Assembly: GCA_025506515.1 (NCBI GenBank)
Contig: JACCIX010000734.1
Span: 97,963-161,962 of the forward strand
DNA from: Flaveria trinervia
Lineage: Eukaryota > Streptophyta > Magnoliopsida > Asterales > Asteraceae
DNA: 64,000 nucleotides
Reading direction: 5' to 3'
Part shown: positions 11,152 to 22,480 of the stretch, piece after piece
Numbering within the stretch: position 1 is the first letter of the stretch
Layout of the letters: each line of letters starts with the position of its first letter
Program-made: the position numbers and the translations under genes
The notes under the pieces: generated by a model
Database searches by the model: none
What the model was told of the DNA's origin: nothing
Seen by the model: only the letters and a program-made list of their open reading frames with translations

Positions 11152-13730
11152 TTTGCTTCCAACTACTTTTGAGTTAGGAGGTGGAACAACCAAGTCCCAT
11201 ACTTGATTGTCATGCATGGATCTCAACGCTCATGGCCTCGAGCCATTTGTCACAATCCGAATTGGACACTGCATCATGATATGTGGTTGGTTCATCTGAA
11301 TCTACCACATAGCATCCATCCATGAAAAATCCGTATCTTTCAGGTGGATTACTAGTTCTACCACTTCTGCGAACGTTTTGTGTGTATTGATCAACCATTT
11401 GATCATCTTCAACATCCTCATGTTGAGTGCTAGTTTCAACCAAATGTGCATCGGGTTGTGGTTCTTGATCCTCCTCAAGATCCACTGTTCTACTGCTAGT
11501 TCCTTCCATAAGAAACTTTGCTTCTAAGAACTCACCCTTTCTGGCAACAAACACCTTTTGTTCCAGTGGGTCATAGAAATAATATCCCATAGAATCTCTA
11601 GGATATCCAACAAAGATGCACTTGGTGGATCTGACTTCTAACTTGTTTGGGGTGGGAGTCTTAACATAAGCCTCACAACCCCAGACCCTTAAGTATGATA
11701 GAGATGGAACCCTTCCATGCCATATCTCAAAAGGTGTCCTTTCCACCTTTTTGGTTGGGGCCATATTTAGAATACGGGCCGCGGAGAGCAGAGCGAAACC
11801 CCAAAATGATAGAGGTAATGTGCTTCTAGCCATCATAGATCGAACCATATCCAATAAGGTTCGATTCCTCCTCTCAGACACACCATTATGTTGTGGTGTT
11901 CCAGGTGGAGTGAGTTGTGAGACAATCCCACAACTCCTAAGATGATCTTGAAAAACATCACTTAGGTATTTGCCACCTCTATCGGTGCGGAGAATTTTAA
12001 TTGACCTGTTGAGTTGATTTTCTACTTCATTCTTGAAGATTTTGAACATTTCAAAAGCTTCATCTTTGTGCCTTAATAAGTACACATACCCATAGCGACT
12101 ATAATCGTCGGTAAAGGTAATGAAGTATCTTTCACCATTCCTAGTCATTGGCTTAAAAGGACCACATACATCCGAATGTATGATACCTAATAAATCTTTT
12201 GCCCTTTCGTTAGTTCCACTAAAGGGTGCCTTAGTCAATTTACCTTGTAAACAAGATTCACATACATCAAATGAATCACATTCATTTGTTTTTAAAAGAC
12301 CGTTCTTTTGAAGTGTTTGTATACGTTTCTTGTTTATATGACTAAGACGACAATGCCAAAGGTAGGTATCATTCAAATCTAATTTGAGTCTTTTGGTGGT
12401 TGCTTGGTACATGGAGCTATTATATGTTACGTTTTCATGAACCAATTCATAAATACCATTACAAGGTATAGCTTTAAAATAAAATACATGATTTAAAGAA
12501 ACATGAATATCATTGTCAACAAACTTGAAATCATAATCATATTGTCTTAAACGGGAAACAGAAATTATGTTCCTAGTCAAACTAGGAGCATATAATACAT
12601 TATATAAAATGACTTCCAAACCACTTGGAAGCTTCAAAATGTAGTCTCCTTGGGCTTCAACGTGAACCTTTGCACCATTGCCCATGAATAGACTTATTTC
12701 CCCTTTTGCATAATGCTCATTTCTTTTGAACCCTTGCAATAAATTGCAAATGTGAGTTCCACATCCGGTATCTAATACCCATGTGTTAGAAGAAATAACA
12801 TTTAGCTCAACATGTATCATGTAAATTATACTTGAGGTTTGCCCTGCATCCCTCTTTTCTCTTAACTCTTTGAGATAGACTGGACAATTTCTCATCCAAT
12901 GCCCTATCTCACCACATTTGAAGCATGGGTCGTTTACAGCAACCTTTTGCTTCTTCTCCTTGGGCTTCGGAGGTTCCGCCCTAACAACCATCTTCCCCTT
13001 TCTTCCAACGTGCCCCTTTCCTTTGGCAACATTTGCCTTAGGAGGGGGTAGAGACCTCTTCCTTCTCCCACCTTCATTAATGGTGAGAACGGGTAAAACC
13101 CTTTTACCCATTCCCGCCTCAGCTGATTTGAGCATCAAATAAAGTTCATTTATGCTCTTGTCCCATCCGTTCATGTTGTAATTCATGACGAATGCCTCAA
13201 ACCTTTTAGACAGGCCATTAAGGATCAAATCCGTGGCCAACTCCTTTGAGACAGGACAATTTAGCCTTTGAAGGTGGTCGATGTGGCTTTTCATCTTAAG
13301 AACATAAGATGAAACTGATTGGGATTCTTCCATCCGACATGCATGAAGTGCTCGAACCGTTTCGAAGCGCTCCACTCTAGCTTGTTGCTGGAACGTTTCC
13401 CGCAACTAAGTGATCATGTCATAGGCTCCATGGAGCTCATACTCCTTTTGGAGTTCGGGTGTCATACTTGCTAACTTTAAGCAAGAGACTTGGACGGAGT
13501 CTTCCACATATTTAACCCAATCATTATAGGCCTCCACATCCTCCTCGTTAGGTTCATCGGGGATGGGATCATCAAGAATGTAGGCCCGCTTTTCTTGCTT
13601 GAGAACAATTCTCAAGTGCGGTACCAATCCATGAAGTTGTTAGGTGTTAGACGATCCCTGTGAAGGATCGCCCTAAGAGATGGTTGTTTTGGTTTGGTAC
13701 ATCGTTATTAGCGTTGGTGTGGTCGGCCAT
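11152..13730 (-). pseudogene. Copia-1 gag-protease-integrase polyprotein remnant
   Basis: The inferred start is ATG at 13730-13728, matching Copia-2. An early frameshift precedes the open stretch at 13627. A TAG at 13408-13406 interrupts gag where Copia-2 has CAG. After it, about 731 codons stay open to 11210. Numbering from codon TTG 13405: gag C-terminus; CCHC zinc knuckle CFKCGEIGHWMRNC at 161-174; aspartic protease DTG at 212-214; integrase HHCC (H351, H356, C382, C385); integrase catalytic D412, D475 and E511, with exactly 35 residues between the last two. A 5-bp loss ends the frame at 11210. The next segment would lead into RT but is cut by the internal deletion. This is the longest open copia frame in the window. 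Confidence 0.9.
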
Positions 13731-15097
13731 CTACAAGATTTTACAAAGTTCCATTTTAGTAATCGTTGATATAATTATATATTTCAATTATTAATACCCT
13801 TTACGTCTCATAGACTATTAATAAAAAAAAATTTTAGAATCCAACGTTATATTTAAATATTGGTTAGGTGACCTTATCCCATTATTTAAATAAACAAGGT
13901 AGTCATATATGACAATTGCAACCCATTGCAACTTCTAATGGTATGAGATCGTTTGAACATCTTATGTTTATAACGGCATGTTTACCCCATCAACACCTTT
14001 TATAAAACACATTTTAGGTGATCCATTCAATATATTTTATAAATCAAGTCGTCCTACTTACACACACGTGTGAGTTCACCACATAAGTGGTTAGGTAACC
14101 TTTATCCATAAACATGGCATTATCACCTCAAGTTACAAGTTCCCTCAAAGTGGTTAGGTGACCTTTATCCCACTAAGAGTTTGCAAGTAACCTAAGTGTT
14201 GTGTAAAAGGATGGTGTTTAACTTGTTCTCAAAAGGGATTTATAATTTCACAATTCTTGTTTTAGAAAAGTCCATGTACTATATGATTGTATGCATTCAA
14301 CCATATGGTATCCATTTGGTTCTTTTAAATAAAACCCATTTTATTTTGCAAACCAATAACTCCTTTTATAGACCCATTCTATTTAGCTTAATGATTTGAG
14401 AACCAATTTCTTGTAATAGCTTGTTCTAGTTGATGGTTTGTTAATGACATCCAAATATCCAAAACAAAACAACATCATAAGCATTCAACTAAGCATAACC
14501 AAACAATTCATATATGCATAACAAAGCATACTAAATTGAGCACACTTGTTTAGCCAAAACAAGTGTGTCAAAAGGTCTTGTCCTAAGGGTTAAGAACATG
14601 ACACATGGTTGACAAAAGGAACTCCCACTTGAATCCACATCTTCAAGCATCCTCTTTGTCCATCTTTTCTTCAAGTCTTGATCTTGAGCATCCTTACAAA
14701 ATATGTATCCTAATACATTTTTCTAGTAAAGATAAACTCCTAATCTATTTTTATTACAAACTATATGAATGAATAGATTACAAAACAAGACTTGAAATAA
14801 AAATAAATATTACATGCCCAAATGAATATAACATGACAACCAATCATTCAATCCAAATGGTCTAGGCTTTGTTATGCATAATCAACAACAACAACAAACA
14901 TACACAAGAAGATCGATTTTGGCAGCCCCTTTGTGCCCATGTTTTTGGCCAACATAAACCAAGAACAAATGGGTTAAGAACATATAAAAAGCACCAAAGG
15001 GGGTCAAAATCCAGCCCCTAACTCACGGATTTTGGGTGTCTAGCACCACAAAACCGTGAACTAGTAAGAGAGAAAACATGTATGCATATGTATAAGT
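13731..15097 (-). other. Copia-1 untranslated leader
   Basis: About 1.37 kb between primer site and gag start, homologous to 35647-36774. It contains three direct copies of a ggttaggtgacctttatccc-like motif (plus coordinates about 13862, 14089 and 14151). Copia-2 has one copy and lacks the roughly 289 bp between the outer two. Confidence 0.8.
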
Positions 15098-15111
15098 GGC
15101 TCTTGATGCCA
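15098..15111 (-). promoter_or_regulatory. Primer binding site of Copia-1
   Basis: On the minus strand TGGCATCAAGAGCC lies one base after the LTR end. It resembles the complement of the plant initiator-Met tRNA 3' end (TGGTATCAGAGCC), with one substitution and one extra base. Copia-2 has the same sequence. Confidence 0.75.
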
Positions 15112-15112
15112 T

Positions 15113-16050
15113 TGTAGGGGTTTTAACATGTTTATCAAAGTTCATATTCTCTTGTTGTATATGAAAAACGCAGCGGATTTAGATTTCAAAACATGTTAAT
15201 AAGATGATTATTAAACCCATTTAATAAACAACCCCAAGCCATGGATCATTATACAAATGCATACAACAAAGGACATATGAAACTTAGAAGAATATACAAC
15301 CTTGTAGCTTCCTAAAAACCAAAGATGAGAGCTGTGAAAGATGACTTGTGGCTGAGTTTTCAACCAAGAAAACTCAAGGAGTGATACCCCAAGCTTGTAC
15401 AAACACCTTCGTTTGCTAGGGCTTGCAACACCAACTTGAAGAGCTCTCCTCTTGTTGAATCTTTTCAGCCAAGAACACTTCTTTGCTGAGCTGAAAATTC
15501 TGGATTTCTTTGCTCAAAACCGAGATCCTTGAGTAAGAAAAGAGAGAGAACTTGTCTTGAGTGTGTGTGTGTGAGAATGAAGAGTATGCAAGAGAGAGCT
15601 TGAGAGGAGTTATTGCATGGCCTTGGAACCAAAAAAAGGAGGATCTCCAAGACAAAGGGGCGGCTGATTTTGGCTCCCTTTGGACTCCATCATGTTTCAA
15701 AAGTTTTTAAAAAAAAATATACTCTTGCATCCTTATAATATAAAATTAAACCATTTTAATTTTATATGACTAACACACACACACTATTATTGTCATTGTT
15801 TAACTAATTTAAAATTGAACAAATAATCCCATATGAACAAATATATATATATAAACTTGTTCATTTGCAAAAGCAATGATTTAGAAAACCCGGTTTCTAA
15901 ATTGGTGTTTACATTTATTTGTTTTGATCTAATCAACAAATTAATATTTGTCGGTGTTTGTTTGGCTTGTTATTGGGTATGACCCGACTTGGATCATATC
16001 ACACTAGCCACATCAATTTAATATGTATCTTGGGCAGATCAATTCTTTCA
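15113..16050 (-). repeat. 5' LTR of Copia-1
   Basis: 938 bp on the minus strand, starting tgaaagaattgatc at 16050 and ending cccctaca at 15113. Contains the conserved palindrome at 15879-15902 and gggtcataccc at about 15975-15985. The right flank (tagta) is not satellite but another LTR-like sequence, so Copia-1 either inserted into that element or was joined to it later. Confidence 0.9.
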
Positions 16051-17229
16051 TAGTATTTATATATACATATGTTACATATAATACATACCACATCCAGGTA
16101 CACACGCTACACATGCATACCTACCATCATACAACCATGCACGCATAAACATGCAGAAACACCCACAAGCATAAGCACAATAATTCCACATGAAAATCCC
16201 ATGCACCCCACATACAAACTAGATCCCATGTGCCCAACCTGCAAGAGAAATCCCATGCGTGCGCCTAAACCACCAATAACACATACAAACACACGCATGG
16301 GCGCATGGTGCATCCCATGCGCCTAACATACAAGCGAATCCCCCATGCTACAATCCTCCATTTACATTTAAATGCACACATATATATATATATACATACC
16401 ATGATACCCATGCAACCTGCTTCTCAACATGTATGCGCCCAACCAAGAGGAAAAATTCTTCCATGCGCCCGATTAGGAGGTTCATGCACCCACCTTATTG
16501 TTCCATGCGCCTAGCATGAAATCTCTAAACCACACACACACACACACGTTTAACACACACACAAACACACATCATACCTGCGTACATATATACACCATAA
16601 CTTACGCATGAGAAACATAAACTTTTCAAAGAAACACTCAATTACGAACATGCTCGCGACTTTGATCGAACCGAACACGATAGCCATACCGAAACCGAGT
16701 TAATATGAACGTTTGAAATTAACAAAAAGGGCATACCGTATGGTTGTTCCGGTTGATCCTCGCAGCTGTCAGGTGATAATGATTGCCGAAAGAATGACAG
16801 TTGTAGATAGAAGGATCACCAGAGGACGTACCGGGAAACGGGGTTGCGGAGACTCGCACTCAGTGAGGAGATCGATGGTAACAGGAGCTTTTGATAATGG
16901 AAGCGGCTGCCATTGAAGGACAGGAACACTAGGGTGGGGTTTCGGGAGAGATGGGTTGTGAGGTTACGAATGGTAACCGTGAGGTGTTTGGGATTTATAA
17001 TGTGTTTTATGAATTTGCACCATAGGCCCCTCCACTTTGCATTAGTTTCATAGTTAATTTAAATATTGCTTTAAGTTAGTTTAAAGTTTATAAGTTAGCT
17101 TGAAGTTTAAATAATTAAAGTGATTACAATTGTAATTTCATTTATACAAATTTGAATTTATAATATAAGTGACAGAAATGATTTTAGATAATGGAACGGC
17201 GTTTACCTGGAAAAATACAGGATGTCACA
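16051..17229 (-). mobile_element. Remnant of a second LTR element, probably Ty3/gypsy type
   Basis: Non-satellite sequence unrelated to the copia copies. Read on the minus strand it starts TGTGACATCC at 17229, an edge common in plant Ty3/gypsy LTRs, and lies directly against satellite B. No coding motif is visible. It holds (CA)n/(AC)n tracts at about 16531-16570, a (TA)n tract at 16380-16396 and several degenerate catgcgcc motifs between 16250 and 16510. The other end is lost at the Copia-1 junction. The gypsy assignment rests on the terminal bases only. Confidence 0.45.
16529..16572. repeat. CA-rich microsatellite
   Basis: Interrupted (CA)n tract: about ten uninterrupted ca units, a short gap, then further cacaca runs. 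Confidence 0.8.
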
Positions 17230-17540
17230 TTACACTGCAGTACTATCTTCAAACACTATTTCCCTACAAGTCCAAATGAATCAATCCAAATGACAAGTCT
17301 CAGTATATAGAGTCCTTTATTACATCCCGAAACAATGATTCTAGTTGTAAAGGATTAAAGAACAACTCGTACTCACTCAATAAGAATAGAGAAACTATTT
17401 ACAGTTACGAAACGAATCTAATTCGATTTTACTAATAAAAATCAATGTGTGATAAATGAATTAGAAGTTAACTAAGACGACAAAAAGGTAATATATTCTT
17501 ATATTTCATGATCAATTTAGTAACTACATATTTATGCATC

Positions 17541-17650
17541 AACAGTTCTTGCATGAATAGTTTTTGCAAATGAATGTGTGATAAATGAATTAGAAGTTAC
17601 AAAATACGTTGCAAATGAACCACAAATACGAAAACGCCAAACATCAACAG
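17541..17650. repeat. Rearranged monomer with local duplication, copy 1
   Basis: The tract around gttcttgcatgaatag is duplicated, with an inserted atgtgtgataaatgaatt piece and an acaaaatacgttgcaaatg junction. The same junctions recur at about 19513-19632, so the rearranged monomer was copied as part of a larger unit. Confidence 0.75.
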
Positions 17651-19512
17651 TTCTTGCATGAATAGTTTTTGGTTTTGTTAACAACCTCCAAACCTATATG
17701 GTTGAGATTCTCATGCCTTCTAAGCACAATCATAAGTTTATTTAGTTATATTCAAGAAAAATGATCGCTGAAATAAGACTAAACAAGCACAAATGTACCA
17801 TTGTATGTACTCCATAACCCAAAACAAAAATCAAACAAGAGACAACACAAATCAACATTGAAATTGATCCTCCTCCTTAAACTCTTCTATTACACTCCAC
17901 TACCATCTTCAAACACTATTTCCTACAAGTCCACTTGAATCAATCCAAATGACAAGTCTTAGTATATAGAGTCCTTTATTACATCCCAAAACAATGATTC
18001 CAGTTGTAAAGGTTTAAGGAACAACTCGTATTCACTCAATAAGAATCGAGAAACTGTTTACAGTTACGAAACGAGTCTAATTCAATCTTACTAATGAAAC
18101 TAATGTGTGATAATGAATTAGAAGTAACTAAAATGACAAAAGATAATATATCTTATATTTCACGATCAATTTAGTAACTACGTATTTATGCATCCAATTA
18201 TTCGCGAAGGCTTAACAAAATACATTGGAAATGAACCACAAATTGGAAAATGCTAAACATCAACAGTTCTTGCATGAATAGTTTTTGCTTTTGTTAACAA
18301 CCTCCAAACCTATTTGGTTGAGATTCTCATGCCTTCTAAGCACAATCCTAAGTTTATTTAGTTATATTCAAACAAAATGATCGCTGAAATAACACTAAAC
18401 AACCACAAATATACCATTTGTATGTACTCCATAACCCAAAACAAAAATTAAACAAGAGACAACACAAATCAACCTTGAAATTGATCCTCTCCTCCTTAAA
18501 CTCTTCTATTACACTCCACTACCATCTTCAAACACTATTTCCCTACAAGTCCACTTGAATCAATCCAAATGACAAGTCTTAGTATATAGAGTCCTTTATT
18601 ACATCCCAAAACAATGATTCCAGTTGTAAAGGTTTAAGGAACAACTCGTATTCACTCAATAAGAATCGACAAACTATTTACAGTTACGAAACGTATCTAA
18701 TTCGATCTTTCTAATGAAACTCAATGTTTAATAAATGAATTAGAAGTTAACTAAAACGACAAAAAAGGTAATATATTCTTATATTCACGATCAATTTAGT
18801 AACTACGTATTTATGCATCTAATTATTCGTGAAGGCTTAACAAAATACATTGGAAATGAACCACAAATACGAAAACGCTAAACATCAACAGTTCTTGCAT
18901 GAATAGTTTTTGCTTTTGTTAACAAACTCCAAACCTATTTGGTTGAGATTCTCATGCCTTCTAAGCACAATCCTAAGTTTATTTAGTTATATTCAAGCAA
19001 AATGATCACTGAAATAACACTAAACAAGCACAAATGTACCATTTGTATGTACTCCATAACCCAAAACAAAAATCAAACAAGAGACAACACAAATCAACCT
19101 TGAAATTGATGCTCTCCTCCTTAAAGTCTTCTATTACACTCCACTACCATCTTGAAACACTATTTCCCTACAAGTCCACTTGAATCAATCCAAATGACAA
19201 GTCTTAGTATATAGAGTCCTTTATTACATCCCAAAACAATGATATGTTGTAAAGGATTAACGAGCAACTCGTATTCACTCAAAAAGAATCGAGAAACTGT
19301 TTACAGTTACGAAACGAGTCTAATTCGATCTTACTAATGAAACTCAGTGTGTAATAAATGAATTAGAAGTTAAACTAAATCGACAAAAAGGTTATATATT
19401 CATATATTTCACGTTCAATTTAGTAACTATGTATTTATGCCTCCAATTATTCGCGAAGGCTTAACAAAATACATTGGAAATGAACCACAAATACGAAAAC
19501 GCTAAACATCAA

Positions 19513-19632
19513 CAGTTCTTGCATGATAGTTTTTGCAAATGAATGTGTGATAAATGAATTAGAAGTTACAAAATACGTTGCAAATGAACCACAAATACGA
19601 AAACGCTAAACATCAACAGTTCTTGCATGAAT
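19513..19632. repeat. Rearranged monomer with local duplication, copy 2
   Basis: Carries the same composite junctions as 17541-17650 and makes this monomer about 105 bp longer than its neighbours. Confidence 0.75.
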
Positions 19633-22439
19633 AGTTTTTGCTTTTGTTAACAACCTCCAAACCTATTTGGTTGAGATTCTCATGCCTTCTAAGCACAATC
19701 CTAAGTTTATTTAGTTATATTCAAGCAAAATGATCACTGAAATAACACTAAACAAGCACAAATGTACCATTTGTATGTACTCCATAACCCAAAACAAAAA
19801 TCAAACAAGAGACAACACAAATCAACCTTGAAATTGATCCTCTCCTCCTTAAACTCTTCTATTACACTCCACTACCATCTTCAAACACTATTTCCCTACA
19901 AGTCCACTTGAATCAATCCAAATGACAAGTCTTAGTATATAGAGTCCTTTATTACATCCCAAAACAATGATTCCAGTTGTAAAGGTTTAAGGAACAACTC
20001 GTATTCACTCAATAAGAATCGAGAAACTGTTTACAGTTACGAAACGAGTCTAATTCGATCTTACTAATGAAACTCAATGTGTAATAAATGAATTAGAAGT
20101 TAACTAAAATGACAAAAAGGTAATATATTCTTATATTTCACGATCAATTTAGTAACTACGTATTTATGCATCCAATTATTCGCGAAGGCTTAACAAAATA
20201 CATTGGAAATGAACCACAAATACGAAAACGCTAAACATCAACAGTTCTTGCATGAATAGTTTTTGCTTTTGTTAACAAACTCCAAACCTATTTGGTTGAG
20301 ATTCTCATGCCTTCTAAGCACAATCCTAAGTTTATTTAGTTATATTCAAGCAAAATGATCACTGAAATAACACTAAACAACCACAATATACCATTTGTAT
20401 GTACTCCATAACCCAAAACAAAAATTAAACAAGAGACAACACAAATCAACCTTGAATTGATCCTCTCCTCCTTAAACTTCTATTGCACTCCACTACCATG
20501 TTCAAACACTATTTCCCTACAAGTCCACTTGAATCAATCCAAATGACAAGTCTTAGTATATAGAGTCCTTTATTACATCCCAAAACAATGATTCCAGTTG
20601 TAAAGGTTTAAGGAACAACTCGTATTCACTCAATAAGAACCGAGAAACTGTTTACAGTTACGAAACGAGTCTAATTCAATCTTACTAATGAAACTTAATG
20701 TGTGATAAATGAATTAGAAGTTAACTAAAATGACAAAAAGGTAATATATTCTTATTTCACGATCAATTTAGTAACTACGTAATTATGCATCTAATTATTC
20801 GTGAAGGCTTAACATAATACATTGGAAATGAACCACAAATACAAAAACGCTAAACATCAACAGTTCTTGCATGAATAGTTTTTGCTTTTGTTAACAACCT
20901 CCAAACCTATTTGGTTGAGATTCTCATGCCTTCTAAGCACAATCTTAAGTTTATTTAGTTATATTCAAGCAAAATGATCGCTGAAATAACACTAAACAAG
21001 CACAAATGTACCATTTGTATGTACTCCATAACCCAAAAAAAAATCAAACAAGAGACAACACAAATCAACCTTGAATTGATCCTCTTCTCCTTAAACTCTT
21101 CTATTACACACCACTACCATCTTCAAACACTATTTCCCTACAAGTCCACTTGAATCAATCTAAATGACAAGTCTCAGTATATAGAGTCCTTTATTACATC
21201 CCAAAACAATGATATGTTGTAAAGGATTAACGAGCAACTCGTATTCACTCAAAAAGAATCGAGAAACTGTTTACAGTTACGAAACGAGTCTAATTCGATC
21301 TTACTAATGAAACTCAATGTGTAATAAATGTATTAGAAGTTAACTAAGACGACAAAAAGGTTATATATTCATATATTTCACGTTCAATTTAGTAACTATG
21401 TATTTATGCCTCTAATTATTCGCGAAGGCTTAACAAATACATTGGAAATGAACCACAAATACGAAAACGCTAAACATTAACAGTTCTTGCATGAATAGTT
21501 TTTGCTTTTGTTAACAACCTCAAAACTTATTTGGTTGATATTCTCATGGCTTCTAAGCACAATCCTAAGTTTATTTAGTTATATTCAAACAAAATGATCA
21601 CTGAAATCACACTATACAAGCACAAATGTACCATTTGTATGTACTCCTTAACCCAAAACAATATCAAACCAGAGACAACACAAATCAACCTTGAAATGAT
21701 CTCTCCTCCTCAAACTCTTCTATTACACTCCACTACCATCTTCAAACACTATTTCCCCACAACTCCACTTGAATCAATCCAAATGACAATCTCGGTATAT
21801 AGAGTCCTTTATTATATCCAAAACAATGATTCCAGTTGTAAAGGATGAAGAACAACTCGTATTCACTCAATACGAATCAAGAAACTATTTACAGTTACGA
21901 AACGATCTAATTCGGACTTACTAATGAAACTTAATGTTTGATAATTGAATTTGAAGTTAACGAAAACGGCAAAAAGGTTATATATTCTTATATTTCACGT
22001 TCAATTTAGTAACTACGTATTACGCATCCAATTATTCGCGAAGGCTTAACAAAATACATTGGAAATGAACCACAAATGGAAAAAGCTAAACATCAACAGT
22101 TCTTGCATGAATAGTTTTTGCTTTTGTTAACAACCTCCAAACCTATTTGGTTGAGATTCTCATGCCTTCTAAGCACAATCCTAAGTTTATTTAGTTATAT
22201 TCAAGCAAAATGATCGCTGAAATAACACTAAACAAGCAAAAATACACAATTGTATGTACTCCATAACCCAAAACAAAAATCAATCAAGAGACAACACAAA
22301 TCAACATTGAAATTGATCCTCTCCTCCTTAAACTCTTCTATTACACTCCACTACCATCTTCAAACACTATTTCCCTACAACTCCACTTGAATCAATCCAA
22401 ATGACAATCTCGGTATATAGAGTCCTTTATTATATCCTA

Positions 22440-22480
22440 AAACAATGATTCCAGTAGTAAAGGATTAAATGAATTAGAAG
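22440..22480. other. Deletion junction inside a satellite monomer
   Basis: ccagtagtaaaggattaa runs straight into atgaattagaagttaac. About 95 bp normally lie between these motifs. The monomer from 22209 is therefore about 528 bp long. Confidence 0.7.

Larger units (their letters stand above)
10712..11154 (-). other. 3' UTR of Copia-1
   Basis: Homologous to the 3' UTRs at about 41115-41553 (Copia-2) and 62333-62773 (Copia-3). Holds the polypurine tract next to the LTR and two conserved hairpins at 10766-10781 and 10827-10843. Confidence 0.8.
10392..16050 (-). mobile_element. Copia-1: internally deleted Ty1/copia retrotransposon
   Basis: Minus-strand element. Reading 5' to 3' on the minus strand: 5' LTR (16050-15113), primer site (15111-15098), leader, gag-protease-integrase remnant (13730 to about 11152), short 3' UTR, then a 3' LTR cut off at 10392. 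Reverse transcriptase and RNase H are absent: sequence runs from the pol segment between integrase and RT straight into the 3' UTR at 11152-11154. The missing half of the 3' LTR abuts satellite A without a target duplication. It is closest to Copia-2 in LTR sequence (starts tgaaag/tgaagg). It cannot move by itself. Confidence 0.9.

Noticed and set aside
13406..13408. In-frame TAG in Copia-1 gag as programmed stop readthrough
   Set aside because: It lies inside gag and not at a gag-pol border, and Copia-2 has CAG there. A C-to-T nonsense mutation explains it better.
15416..15700. ORFs inside copia LTRs (for example 15416-15700 minus, 35135-35552 plus, 63091-63414 minus)
   Set aside because: They lie in LTR R/U5 sequence, are not conserved in frame between LTR copies, and have no recognisable domain.
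16107..16313. Small ORFs in the gypsy-type remnant (for example MHHAPMRVFVCVIGG) as a membrane peptide gene
   Set aside because: They come from low-complexity catgcgcc and CA-rich sequence open on both strands; no support for a gene.
16534..16570. (CA)n tract as a regulatory Z-DNA element
   Set aside because: An ordinary interrupted microsatellite inside a decayed LTR; nothing further supports a role.
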